Of a stretch of 21,932 bases of DNA, positions 1 to 7,736 are shown piece by piece (position 1 is the first letter of the stretch; each line of letters opens with the position of its first letter). A program made the translations under genes and the position numbers. The notes below the pieces were generated by a model that saw only the letters and a program-made list of their open reading frames with translations, was not told the origin of the DNA and ran no database searches. This stretch comes from Candidatus Margulisiibacteriota bacterium. Its GTDB lineage: Bacteria; Margulisbacteria; Termititenacia; Termititenacales; Termititenacaceae. Location of the stretch: the NCBI GenBank assembly GCA_031279305.1, contig JAITIS010000060.1, forward strand, positions 1 through 21,932, given 5' to 3'.

Positions 1-1
1 A

Positions 2-1828
2 GAGGACTGGGAAAGCGGCATAGACACGGAGAATATAACTTTGTCTGTGTCCGGCGATGATTATGCCAGCACAAAATTAAGCGTCAGCGGTGACAATAAT
101 ATCTTACAGGTCACTTTTAACCCGCCAGTCGAATTTGAGCTTGGCCAAACCGTGAATGTGACGCTAAATGTCAATGACCGCGCAGGCAACACCAATAATG
201 TTGTCTTCGCCTACACAATAGTTTTAGACACGGAACCGCCGGTTATTACAGTAGTTTATCCATCCGCAGACGCGGTTACCAGCACATCGATCACGCTAAA
301 ATTCCGCGTGACAGATGATATATCAAATATTGACATTGACAGCATAGAAATACAGCGTAACGGCGAAATACTGGATATTTCTAGCATAGCCAAAAACATC
401 TCTGATAAAAGACTGGATGCCGAGCTAGACTTAAATAATTTAGGTTATAACCAGACCGTGACTATCAGCATCAAAGCCAAGGATATTGCCTGCACGGGAA
501 GCGCTTCTGTCACTATTTCGTTCCGCACCGAACCAGACCGGATAAAACCGGAAATTCAAGCTCTATCCCCTCTGCCTGGCGCGGTAAATGTACCGGTCAA
601 TACAGTAATTACTATCAACCTAATTGATAATGAGACTGAAATAAATAACGGCAAAACTTACTTTAGAATAAATGGATCTACCATAAGCCTGGCTCTGAAT
701 AACAATTTGAAACCTATAGCGAATAATCATTATCAAATCACGTACACGCCCAGTCCCAATCTGCTCTACAGCGCCACTTATAATATCGCTGTGGAGACAG
801 AAGACACCGCAGGCAATACCGGAAACTATATCTATAGTTTCCGTACTGAAGCTGATACTTATCCGCCCGCCCCGCCGCTAATGAACATTCCGGGAGTAAC
901 TTCGATAAACGCCAGAGAGTTTGTATTAAGCGGAAATATAACAGAAGCTGGCAGTCTAGCTGTCTATGCCAACGCACAACAAATATTTACAAAAAACATT
1001 CCGTCTGGAGAATTTAACATTGCCCTAAATATAGAAATGCTCAAACAAGCCGGGCTGGCCGTACCGGGAAGTGTTGTTATCACCAGCAGATTAAGCGATA
1101 GTTCCGGCAATACCAGCGGCGATTCCGCTCCGCTGTTTCTGGATATAATTAACAAATCATTTACCAGCAGCCAAGAGAGCAGTTTCAATGTACTCGTTCC
1201 AGCCGGCGCTTTCCAGGAAGAAGTGGTTGTCAATGTCTTACCTTTAACATACATCGGCTATTTGGAAGGTCTGAGGTATTTCGAGACAATAGCCGCGGAC
1301 ATCAGCGTTATAGGCTCTGCCAAACAGCTGGAGGCTATTACTATTGCGATGCCTCTGCCATCCACCGGAAGCCGTACGGTATGTTATTACAATGACAGCA
1401 AAAATAAATGGGAGATTGTCACCAGAACGCCCAGTATAAACGAAATCGCCGGAACTCTCAGTTTTCCAACAAGCCATTTGTCCATATTTGCGCTGGGGGA
1501 TATTATCAATTTGAACACCACCCAAATCAGCGATTATGAAATTATCCTCGCGCCCAATCCGGTCAAGCTGGCTCAGGAGCCGTTGCATTTTGTTTACAAA
1601 GTGCCCAACAGCGCCAGAGCCGAAGTGCGCATTTACGCGCTCAACGGCCGGCTGCTCGCCAAATTTAACAGAGAACTGTCCGCCGGGCTGGGCGAGTTTA
1701 TCTGGGACGGCGAAAATAACTGGAATGAGCGCATCGGCAACGGCGTTTATTTAGCTTACATCACGCTGGAAGATAACGTAACCGGAGAGAAAGAAATCAT
1801 CCGCGGCAAAATTGCCGTGCTAAATTAG
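2..1828 (+). CDS. Multi-domain Ig-like surface or secreted protein with FlgD-like C-terminal module (5' end outside window)
   Basis: The reading frame is open to the left edge, so only the last 608 residues are visible. They form a chain of beta-sandwich modules. Ig-like units start near residues 80 (EPPVITVVYPSADAV), 180 (IKPEIQALSPLPGAVNVPVN, resembling SbsA/Big_5 Ig) and 275. A different beta domain with a VPAGAF motif follows at about 375-500. The last 90 or so residues (APNPV, VRIYALNGRLL, WDGENNWNERIGNGVYLAYI) match FlgD-like Ig modules, which end many exported proteins in FCB-type and candidate phyla, sometimes as type IX secretion signals. An adhesive or structural role at the cell surface is inferred; no catalytic motif is seen. 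The region is visibly richer in A/T and in Asn/Thr/Ile codons than the genes that follow. No convincing terminator follows the stop. Confidence 0.85.
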   Translation, partial: EDWESGIDTENITLSVSGDDYASTKLSVSGDNNILQVTFNPPVEFELGQTVNVTLNVNDRAGNTNNVVFAYTIVLDTEPPVITVVYPSADAVTSTSITLKFRVTDDISNIDIDSIEIQRNGEILDISSIAKNISDKRLDAELDLNNLGYNQTVTISIKAKDIACTGSASVTISFRTEPDRIKPEIQALSPLPGAVNVPVNTVITINLIDNETEINNGKTYFRINGSTISLALNNNLKPIANNHYQITYTPSPNLLYSATYNIAVETEDTAGNTGNYIYSFRTEADTYPPAPPLMNIPGVTSINAREFVLSGNITEAGSLAVYANAQQIFTKNIPSGEFNIALNIEMLKQAGLAVPGSVVITSRLSDSSGNTSGDSAPLFLDIINKSFTSSQESSFNVLVPAGAFQEEVVVNVLPLTYIGYLEGLRYFETIAADISVIGSAKQLEAITIAMPLPSTGSRTVCYYNDSKNKWEIVTRTPSINEIAGTLSFPTSHLSIFALGDIINLNTTQISDYEIILAPNPVKLAQEPLHFVYKVPNSARAEVRIYALNGRLLAKFNRELSAGLGEFIWDGENNWNERIGNGVYLAYITLEDNVTGEKEIIRGKIAVLN

Positions 1829-1889
1829 AGCGGTGATAAATCGCGCGAATTCTCTGCGAGCGCTTTACTACTGGCCGCAAAGCGAGCAG

Positions 1890-1962
1890 TGATCCCGGCG
1901 CGATTCGAACGCGCGACCGCTACATTAAAAGTGTATCGCTCTACCGACTGAGCTACGGGACC
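1890..1962 (-). tRNA. tRNA-Lys (anticodon UUU)
   Basis: Read on the minus strand the sequence folds as a full cloverleaf. The acceptor stem is GGTCCCG/CGGGATC with one G-U pair and discriminator A. The D arm is GCTC/GAGC, the anticodon stem ATACA/TGTAG, and the anticodon loop CTTTTAA gives UUU. The T arm is GCGCG-TTCGAAT-CGCGC. The 3' CCA is not encoded (ACT follows), so it must be added by CCA-adding enzyme. It has its own promoter between it and the aminotransferase gene. Confidence 0.97.
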
Positions 1963-1977
1963 ACGAAACGGATTGTA

Positions 1978-2006
1978 AATATACAAGTAAACTTATCTTT
2001 TGGCAA
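1978..2006 (-). promoter_or_regulatory. Sigma-70-type promoter of tRNA-Lys
   Basis: On the minus strand TTGCCA (2006-2001) is followed after 17 bp by TATATT (1983-1978). The tRNA 5' end lies 15 nt beyond the -10, leaving a short leader for RNase P. Spacing and hexamers fit a housekeeping promoter. Confidence 0.75.
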
Positions 2007-2014
2007 CTTAAAGC

Positions 2015-3208
2015 CTAAACTAAATCCCGCACAAAGTCCGCGATGCGGCTTAAACCATCCTCGACACATTCAGTCGAACAGGCGTAAGACAGGCGAATAT
2101 AATTATCGTCACCAAAAGCGATGCCGGGCACCACCGCCACCAATTTTTCGGAGAGAAGCGCTCCGGCCAGCTCCAGAGAACCGGCAATTTTTTGGCCTTT
2201 GTAAGTTTTGCCGTACAGCGCGCTGACAGCTGGAAAAACATAAAAAGCTCCCTGCGGACAGGGACACTGGATGCCCGCTATTTTCTGGAAAGCGCCGACT
2301 ATATAATCCCGCCTGGACTGAAAAGCGCAGACCATCCGCCCTACGCTGGATTGATCGCCCCGGATCGCTTCCACCGCCGCGGCCTGCGCGATAGACGCGG
2401 GGTTGGACACGGACTGCGACTGCAGCGTCTCCATCGCCCTGACTATATAGGCCGGCCCCGCCGCATAACCGATGCGCCAGCCGGTCATAGAATAAGATTT
2501 GGAAACGCCGTTCACTACAATAGTCTTAGCCCGTATCTTGTCCGAAAATTGCGCTATGGAATAAAATTTCGCCCCGCCATATAAAAAATATTCATAAATC
2601 TCATCGGAAATAATAAAAATATCCCGGTCTTCCAGAAATTCAGCTATGGCGCGCAGTTTCTCCGGCGCATAAACGCTGCCGGTCGGATTGGACGGGGAAT
2701 TTAAGACCAGCACTTTGGTGCGCGGCGTAATATTTTTTTGCAGATCATCTATAGTCAGCTCAAAATTATTTTCCGCGGATGTCGGCACAATAACCGGCAC
2801 CCCGTCCGCCAGCAGCACCATATCTGGATAGCTCACCCAGTAAGGCGCCGGTATCAGCACTTCATCACCGGCATTCAAAAGTATCTGAAACAAAGAATAG
2901 ATCGAATATTTTGCGCCGGCGCTGACGATTATCTGCTCCAGCCCATAGGTTAAGCCGTTGTCCCGGCGCAGTTTTTCCTGAATAGCTTTTTTAAGATCAG
3001 GCGTGCCGCCGGCCGCAGTGTACTTGGTAAAACCTTGCTGAATCGCCTCAATCGCCGCGGACTTAATATTGTCTGGCGTGTCATAGTCCGGCTCGCCCGC
3101 GCCAAAATTTATGACAGCCTTGCCTAAAGCTTTGAGCGCCGCGGCCTGCGCCGTAACCGCCAGTGTTTTAGACGCCCGCACCCGGCCAACCCGGTCGGCT
3201 AAATTCAT
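2015..3208 (-). CDS. aspB: Class I pyridoxal-phosphate aminotransferase, aspartate aminotransferase type
   Basis: The 397-residue product matches the fold-type I aminotransferase family in length and motifs. NFGAGEPDYDTP lies near residue 34, SPSNPTG at 171-177, the PLP-contacting SDEIYE near 201, and SKSYSMTGWRIGY carries the Schiff-base lysine K237. A late Arg (NYIRLSY) should bind the substrate carboxylate. The likely reaction is aspartate + 2-oxoglutarate to oxaloacetate + glutamate in the cytoplasm, though close relatives accept other substrates, including prephenate. The start codon overlaps the stop of the upstream nucleotidyltransferase gene as ATGA, so translation is probably coupled. 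It is the last protein gene of the purQ run. Confidence 0.92.
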   Translation of the reverse strand: MNLADRVGRVRASKTLAVTAQAAALKALGKAVINFGAGEPDYDTPDNIKSAAIEAIQQGFTKYTAAGGTPDLKKAIQEKLRRDNGLTYGLEQIIVSAGAKYSIYSLFQILLNAGDEVLIPAPYWVSYPDMVLLADGVPVIVPTSAENNFELTIDDLQKNITPRTKVLVLNSPSNPTGSVYAPEKLRAIAEFLEDRDIFIISDEIYEYFLYGGAKFYSIAQFSDKIRAKTIVVNGVSKSYSMTGWRIGYAAGPAYIVRAMETLQSQSVSNPASIAQAAAVEAIRGDQSSVGRMVCAFQSRRDYIVGAFQKIAGIQCPCPQGAFYVFPAVSALYGKTYKGQKIAGSLELAGALLSEKLVAVVPGIAFGDDNYIRLSYACSTECVEDGLSRIADFVRDLV

Positions 3209-3921
3209 ATATTGTGCCGCTCCACCAGCTCCGTGGCGTTGCGCAGGGACTCCAGCGTGCCGGCATCCGTCCAGAAACCCCGGAGCACATCATAGGTGCA
3301 CCGCCGGTCGGCGATATATTTATTGTTCACGTCCGTGATCTCCAGCTCGCCGCGCCCGGAGGGACGCAGAGTTTTAATATAATCAAAAACTTTTTTGTCA
3401 TAAATGTAAATGCCGGTGACCGCGTTGTTAGATTTGGGCTTGCGGGGTTTTTCCTCTATGCCGGCGATGAGCCTGTCTTTTACTTCCGCCACGCCATAGC
3501 GCTGGGGGTCAGGCACTTCTTTGAGCAGCAGTTTCGCCCCGCCGCCCTGTTTTTGATACGCTTTCAGGTATTCAGTCAGATTATCCTGAAAAATATTATC
3601 GCCTAGGATCACCGTGACGGCATCGCCGCCGGCAAAATTTTCGGCCAGCCCCAGCGCCTGAGCTATGCCGCCGGCCTCGTCCTGCACTTTGTAAGTAAAC
3701 CGGCAGCCAAAATCCTTGCCGGAGCCGAGCAGATTGACCACCGCGCCCATATGTTCAGTGCCGGTCACGATCAGGATCTCTTTGATGCCGGCCTCCAGCA
3801 AACGTTCTATCGGATAATAAATCATCGGTTTGCGTCCCACTGGCAGCAGATGCTTGTTCGTCACCTTGGTCAGAGGATACAGGCGCGAACCGGTGCCGCC
3901 CGCCAAAACTATGCCTTTCAT
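3205..3921 (-). CDS. Short-form sugar-phosphate nucleotidyltransferase (RmlA-like)
   Basis: The product begins MKGIVLAGGTGSRLYPLT and continues with NKHLLPVGRKPMIYYPIERL, the nucleotide-binding signature of glucose-1-phosphate thymidylyltransferase-type enzymes. VILGDNIF carries the metal-binding Asp. The start at 3921 was chosen because a strong Shine-Dalgarno (AAAGGAG) lies just ahead and the fold begins there; an upstream in-frame extension would run into purQ. At 238 residues it is shorter than classical RmlA (about 290), like the short archaeal and bacterial forms. It should activate a sugar-1-phosphate to a nucleotide sugar for surface polysaccharide; the exact sugar and nucleotide cannot be read from sequence. 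No other rhamnose-pathway genes lie nearby. It starts 31 nt after purQ and overlaps aspB by 4 nt. Confidence 0.88.
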   Translation of the reverse strand: MKGIVLAGGTGSRLYPLTKVTNKHLLPVGRKPMIYYPIERLLEAGIKEILIVTGTEHMGAVVNLLGSGKDFGCRFTYKVQDEAGGIAQALGLAENFAGGDAVTVILGDNIFQDNLTEYLKAYQKQGGGAKLLLKEVPDPQRYGVAEVKDRLIAGIEEKPRKPKSNNAVTGIYIYDKKVFDYIKTLRPSGRGELEITDVNNKYIADRRCTYDVLRGFWTDAGTLESLRNATELVERHNI

Positions 3922-3952
3922 CGCAGGCTCCTTTCCAGTTTTCACATCCGCT

Positions 3953-4678
3953 TCAAGCGGGACAGAGCGATCGTTCTTTTGCCGCGGCAATAATTGACTC
4001 AAAAATCAGCCTGCCATTTGTATTGCCCAGCACCGCTTCAGCACAGCGCTCAGGATGGGGCATCATACCCAGTATATTACCGCGTTCATTGCAAATACCG
4101 GCGATATTATGGCGGGAGCCGTTAGGATTGCTCTCTCTTGTCACATTGCCGTCCGCGTCGCAATATTTGAAAACCACTTGTCTATTTTTTTCCAATTTTT
4201 CCAGAGCCGCGTCGTCGCAGTAATAATTGCCCTCGCCGTGGGCGATCGGCATTTTAAGCGTATCCCGCGCAATTTTATTGGTAAAAACTGTCTTTTTATT
4301 TTCGACCTTGAGACACACATCCCGGCAGATAAAATTTAAGTCCCGGTTGCGGTGCAAAACGCCCGGCAAAAGCCCGGCTTCCACCAGTATTTGAAATCCA
4401 TTGCAGATGCCAAGCACCAGCCCGCCCCGCCCGGCGTAATCCAGCACAGCGGGCATTATGGGCGCGAAACGCGCGATCGCCCCGCAGCGCAGATAATCGC
4501 CGTAGGAAAAGCCGCCAGGCAGGATCAGGCAGGTTTCCGCGGTATTTTGAAATTCCTCCGGCAGTTTTTGGTCGCCGCTCCAGATAACTTCCGCCGGCGC
4601 TCCGGAAATATGCGCGGCGGCGTAATAACAATCGTGCTCGCAGTTGCTGCCGGGAAAAAGTATGACGCCAAATTTCAT
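3953..4678 (-). CDS. purQ: Phosphoribosylformylglycinamidine synthase, glutamine amidotransferase subunit
   Basis: The 241-residue product is a class I glutamine amidotransferase of the PurQ type. It starts MKFGVILFPGSNCEHD. The nucleophile loop LGICNGFQ carries C92, and MMPHPER carries the catalytic His208 and Glu210. PurQ releases ammonia from glutamine for the PurL/PurS complex, which makes FGAM in purine synthesis; those partners are not in this window. The ATG at 4678 was preferred over an in-frame GTG at 4699 because homologues begin with MKFGV. There is no Shine-Dalgarno; an extended -10 (TGCTATACT) ends 9 nt before the ATG, so the mRNA may be leaderless. It is the first gene of the run ending with aspB. 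Confidence 0.94.
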   Translation of the reverse strand: MKFGVILFPGSNCEHDCYYAAAHISGAPAEVIWSGDQKLPEEFQNTAETCLILPGGFSYGDYLRCGAIARFAPIMPAVLDYAGRGGLVLGICNGFQILVEAGLLPGVLHRNRDLNFICRDVCLKVENKKTVFTNKIARDTLKMPIAHGEGNYYCDDAALEKLEKNRQVVFKYCDADGNVTRESNPNGSRHNIAGICNERGNILGMMPHPERCAEAVLGNTNGRLIFESIIAAAKERSLCPA

Positions 4679-4687
4679 ACAGGCAGT

Positions 4688-4696
4688 AGTATAGCA
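4688..4696 (-). promoter_or_regulatory. Extended -10 promoter of purQ, probably leaderless
   Basis: The minus strand reads TGC-TATACT, an extended -10. Nine nucleotides separate its last base from the purQ ATG, so transcription should begin 1-3 nt before the start codon. No clear -35 is seen at 16-18 bp. Confidence 0.55.
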
Positions 4697-4732
4697 CACC
4701 CTAAAAAATGGGACGATTTTAGAATACCGGCG

Positions 4733-4761
4733 ATATGCTGAAGCAACAATGCTTCAGATAT
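4733..4761. promoter_or_regulatory. Dyad between purQ and the small gene, operator-like
   Basis: CTGAAGCA-ACAA-TGCTTCAG is a perfect 8-bp inverted repeat (4738-4757), flanked by ATAT on each side with one extra G on the left arm. It sits between two divergent genes and has no T-tract on either strand, so an operator or leader hairpin is more likely than a terminator. Confidence 0.4.
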
Positions 4762-4790
4762 TGTTAGCTTAAAATATAAAAGGAGTGGTT

Positions 4791-4916
4791 ATGAGCAGAC
4801 AACTTTACACTAGTCTAATCGGAAAAATCGGAGGGCATATACCGCCTGTTTATGCTTCACAACAAACACTAAAGCCGATAAAACCGGCCAATACGCCATC
4901 GCACAAAGAAGCGTAG
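4791..4916 (+). CDS. Hypothetical 41-residue protein
   Basis: A complete small gene: ATG at 4791, TAG at 4914-4916, and a good Shine-Dalgarno (AGGAG) six bases before the start. A possible -10 (TAAAAT, near 4770) precedes it. The product starts MSRQLYTSLIGKIGGHIPPV and ends in a Pro/Lys-rich tail (KPIKPANTPSHKEA). It is basic, with no membrane segment, signal peptide or cysteines. I do not recognise a family. It is divergent from purQ and convergent with rnfD. The ribosome-binding site is the main support; conservation would be the deciding evidence. Confidence 0.5.
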   Translation: MSRQLYTSLIGKIGGHIPPVYASQQTLKPIKPANTPSHKEA

Positions 4917-4936
4917 CGATCAATATTGTCGGCTGA

Positions 4937-5857
4937 TTATTTTTTATGTTCGTCCAGCCTGTCGATCAAAGGCACAAACATATTCATAATCAATATCGAG
5001 TAGCACACGCCTTCTGGATAGCCGCCCCAAAGGCGGATGACAGAGGTCAGGACGCCGCAGCCCAGTCCAAAAATTAGTTTTCCGCGCGTGGACATCGGCG
5101 TGGTCGCGTAATCATTGGCCATAAAAAAAGCGCCGAGCAGCAGGCCGCCGGATAATAAATGAAACAGCGCATCCTGTCCGGCCAGAAACATTATGACCGC
5201 CACCGAGGCCAGATAGCTGAAAGGCTCGCGCCAATCAATGACCCGCCGGAGTAAAAGATAGGCCGCGCCGAGCAATAAGGCCAGCGCCGAAGTCTCGCCC
5301 AGACTGCCGGCCACCGCGCCTAAAAACAGCTCTTTGTAAGACGCCAAAGAATTAAAACTCTGCGCGGCGGCTGAGGTCACCGTGGCAATGGCGGCTCCGG
5401 CCAGCGGCGTGGCCGTGGTCACCGCGTCAAAAGGCCGCGTCCAATTTGTCATATAGGCAGCATAGGAAGCCAGCAAAAAAGCCCGTCCGCTGAGCGCCGG
5501 ATTAAAAATATTGCAGCCCAGTCCGCCGAATAATTCTTTGGCCACAAATACGGCGAAAAAACTGCCCAGCGCGGCCATCCACAGCGGCAGAGAGGGCGGC
5601 AGACAAAAAGCCAAAAGCACGCCGGTCACCACGGCGGACAGGTCTTGAATATTGTTTTCTTTCTTAAATATTTTAGCGGCCAGCAGCTCCGCCAGCGCCG
5701 CGGTGGTGGCACAGGTCAGGGTCAGCGCCGCCGCGCGCCAGCCAAAAAAATAAACCGCGGCGCAAAAAGCCGGCGTCAGGGCGATCAGCACATCACGCAT
5801 CAAAATTCTAGTAGTCACGCCGGAATGCAAATGAGGAGAAACAGCCAGTATTTTCAT
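4937..5857 (-). CDS. rnfD: Rnf electron transport complex subunit D
   Basis: The 306-residue polytopic membrane protein fits the NqrB/RnfD family. It has a cytoplasmic N-terminus (SPHLHSG, then MRDVLIALTPA), many hydrophobic segments, GGLGCNIFNPALSGRAFL near 111-128, and DAVTTATPLAG near 144-154. The latter corresponds to the (S/T)xAT site where FMN is covalently attached, probably at T150; that assignment follows the family. RnfD helps couple electron flow between ferredoxin and NAD+ to Na+ or H+ transport. The start at 5857 was chosen because it overlaps the rnfC stop as ATGA, has GGAG upstream, and matches the family N-terminus. It is the last gene of the rnfE-C-D run; no rnfG, rnfA or rnfB follows. 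Confidence 0.93.
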   Translation of the reverse strand: MKILAVSPHLHSGVTTRILMRDVLIALTPAFCAAVYFFGWRAAALTLTCATTAALAELLAAKIFKKENNIQDLSAVVTGVLLAFCLPPSLPLWMAALGSFFAVFVAKELFGGLGCNIFNPALSGRAFLLASYAAYMTNWTRPFDAVTTATPLAGAAIATVTSAAAQSFNSLASYKELFLGAVAGSLGETSALALLLGAAYLLLRRVIDWREPFSYLASVAVIMFLAGQDALFHLLSGGLLLGAFFMANDYATTPMSTRGKLIFGLGCGVLTSVIRLWGGYPEGVCYSILIMNMFVPLIDRLDEHKK

Positions 5858-7080
5858 TTTTTGCTCCGCAAAGCCATTTTGTACTGGCGGGCATTCTGCA
5901 CCAGATAGCGGCGCGCCGGGCAGACAAAAGCGCACAGACCGCATTCCATACAGTATTCCATACCCCGGTCTTGATACGGCAGAAGTCCCAGCGGACAGGC
6001 GTCCACACAGCGGGCGCAGCGTATACAGCCGGCTTCCGTGAAAACCCGCGCTTTGAGCAAGATCAATCCGGAGGTGGCTTTCGTCACCGGAATATCCAGA
6101 GCAGAAACCGAGAAACCCATCATCGGGCCGCCGGAAACAATGCGGTAATCTTTTTGCCCATAGTTTTCCGGCAGTCCGGCCACATCCTGATACAGCGTGC
6201 CGATCCGCACCAGATAATTGCCGGGATTGGCAAACTCGCCGGAAACAGTCACCACCCGCTCCAGCAGCGGCAAGCCGGTGCGCACGCTCACGGCCAGCTG
6301 ATAGGCCGTGCCGACATTGGCCACAACCACGCCGACATCCAGCGGCAGGCCGCTGGGGGGCACCTGACGGCCAACCGTTTTTTTGACCAGCACTTTTTCC
6401 GCGCCGGTCGGATAGACAGACGGCAGCACGGCGATGCGGGCAAACTCTTCTATGCCAGAGGCTTTCAGGCCGGCGATAACATCTTTTTTATTGTCTTCTA
6501 TAGCCGCGACTACCCAGACCGCGCGCGCGGCTCTGGCCAGCAGGCGCAGGCCGGTAACCACCTCTTCCGGATGCTCCAGCAAAAGACGGTAGTCCGCGTT
6601 GAGATACGGCTCGCATTCCGCCGCGTTAAGGATCAGCGTGTCCACTTTTTTGTCTCTAGGCGGCGAAACTTTGACGTGCGTCGGAAAAGCCGCGCCGCCC
6701 ATGCCGACCAGACCGATCTCGCGGATTATATCCCGCAATTCCTCCGTGGACAGCTCGCTCGGCGGAGCGTAATGCGGCAGATTGGGATCCAGCTCATCCT
6801 GAAAATCGTTTTTAATTTTCAAGGCCTCGACATAATTGCCCTGCGGATTTCTGATCCGCAGCTGTTCGACGACTTCTCCGGACACCGGAGAATGCACATT
6901 GGCCGTCACGAAAGCGTCAGTCGAGCCGATGAGCTGGCCGCGCCGGACATGCTCGCCCTTGGCCACCAGAGGCTTAGCCGGGGCGCCGATATGCTGGGCA
7001 AGCGGCACATAGAGATATTCCGGCGCCGGGACGGCGGTCACCGCGCTGTCTCTGGTCAGTTTTTTGTAATCGCTATGCAT
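5854..7080 (-). CDS. rnfC: Rnf electron transport complex subunit C
   Basis: The 408-residue soluble subunit has, in order, an N-terminal barrel-sandwich part (HVRRGQLIGS, HSPVSGEV, about 35-75), the 51-kDa-type NADH/FMN region starting GLVGMGGAAFPTHVK (about 123-137), an SLBB-like part, and two [4Fe-4S] clusters. The clusters are formed by C352/C355/C358/C362 and C377/C380/C383/C387. It is the NAD(H)-side module of Rnf at the cytoplasmic face. It overlaps rnfE by 8 nt and rnfD by 4 nt, so the three are translationally coupled. Length is close to that of clostridial RnfC. No residues appear to be missing. Confidence 0.95.
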   Translation of the reverse strand: MHSDYKKLTRDSAVTAVPAPEYLYVPLAQHIGAPAKPLVAKGEHVRRGQLIGSTDAFVTANVHSPVSGEVVEQLRIRNPQGNYVEALKIKNDFQDELDPNLPHYAPPSELSTEELRDIIREIGLVGMGGAAFPTHVKVSPPRDKKVDTLILNAAECEPYLNADYRLLLEHPEEVVTGLRLLARAARAVWVVAAIEDNKKDVIAGLKASGIEEFARIAVLPSVYPTGAEKVLVKKTVGRQVPPSGLPLDVGVVVANVGTAYQLAVSVRTGLPLLERVVTVSGEFANPGNYLVRIGTLYQDVAGLPENYGQKDYRIVSGGPMMGFSVSALDIPVTKATSGLILLKARVFTEAGCIRCARCVDACPLGLLPYQDRGMEYCMECGLCAFVCPARRYLVQNARQYKMALRSKK

Positions 7081-7642
7081 CGGGCTTCTGCTCGTTGATG
7101 GCGGCTAGAATAAAACCGATGAGCAAAAAACCGCCCGGCGGCAGGACGAGCAGCAGCGTCGGCACATAACCAGCTGGCAGCGCCTGAAATCCGAAAATAG
7201 TCCCGGCGCCCCCAAGTTCGCGGATGCCGGCCAGCACCAGCAGGCCAAAAGTAAACCAAACGCCGTTTAGCAGGCCGTCTTTTAGAGCGGCCAAAACAGT
7301 ATTTTTATAAGCGAAAGCCTCCGCGCGGCCTAGAATGATGCAGTTCACCACGATCAGCGGGATAAAAATACCCAGCGCTTGATAGAGATCCGGAGCAAAG
7401 CCGGCGATGAGCAGATCGGTGATAGTCACGAAAGTCACCGCTATAATGATGAATAGAGGAATGCGCGTTTCCTCCGGTATAAATCTCCGCAGAAGCGAAA
7501 CAAAAAAATTAGAAAAAGTCAGCACAAAAGTGAAAGCCAGCCCCATACCCAGAGCGTTGGTTAAAGCGGTGGTCACCGCCAGAGCCGGACAAAAACCCAA
7601 AAGCAGGCCAAAAGTGGGGCAAAGTCTCAGCAGTTTTCTCAA
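7073..7642 (-). CDS. rnfE: Rnf electron transport complex subunit E
   Basis: The 189-residue membrane protein has about six hydrophobic segments and the RnfE signatures LGFCPALAVTTALTNALGMG, LGIFIPLIVVNCIILGRAEA and GIRELGGAGT. The sequence VNCIILGRAEAFA separates it from the paralogue RnfA, which has TNCAVLG. Translation starts at a TTG (7642-7640) with GGAGG five bases ahead; the nearest upstream ATG stops after five codons. RnfE and RnfA normally form the membrane core that holds a [2Fe-2S] cluster between them, so an rnfA elsewhere in the genome is expected. It is the first gene of the operon, divergent from uppP. Confidence 0.93.
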   Translation of the reverse strand: MRKLLRLCPTFGLLLGFCPALAVTTALTNALGMGLAFTFVLTFSNFFVSLLRRFIPEETRIPLFIIIAVTFVTITDLLIAGFAPDLYQALGIFIPLIVVNCIILGRAEAFAYKNTVLAALKDGLLNGVWFTFGLLVLAGIRELGGAGTIFGFQALPAGYVPTLLLVLPPGGFLLIGFILAAINEQKPDA

Positions 7643-7673
7643 AGAGGCCTCCGCATTTTTTTAGAACAATTCA

Positions 7674-7702
7674 ATCTTAGCCTAGAGGGTATATTTTTTC
7701 CA
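7674..7702 (-). promoter_or_regulatory. Promoter of rnfE-C-D
   Basis: On the minus strand TGGAAA (7702-7697) is followed after 17 bp by TAAGAT (7679-7674), with GGC directly before the -10. This leaves a leader of about 25 nt that carries the rnfE Shine-Dalgarno. The -35 overlaps the expected -35 position of the divergent uppP promoter. Confidence 0.55.
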
Positions 7703-7717
7703 GAGCCGCGGGTTTTA

Positions 7718-7726
7718 TGCTATGAT
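7718..7726 (+). promoter_or_regulatory. Extended -10 promoter of uppP, probably leaderless
   Basis: TGC-TATGAT ends 10 nt before the ATG at 7737, and no Shine-Dalgarno lies between them. A weak -35 (TTCCAG) lies 17 bp upstream. Transcription would start about 2-4 nt before the ATG. Confidence 0.5.
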
Positions 7727-7736
7727 AAACGTTTGT

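Noticed and set aside
1861..1884. Inverted repeat CGCTTT/AAAGCG after the surface-protein gene.
   Set aside because: The stem is only 6 bp, the loop is 12 nt and there is no T-tract, so a terminator cannot be claimed.
5971..7098. Long plus-strand open frame opposite rnfC.
   Set aside because: It lies wholly over rnfC, which has clear cluster motifs, and its translation is rich in Arg, His and Gln, as expected from antisense of a GC-rich gene.
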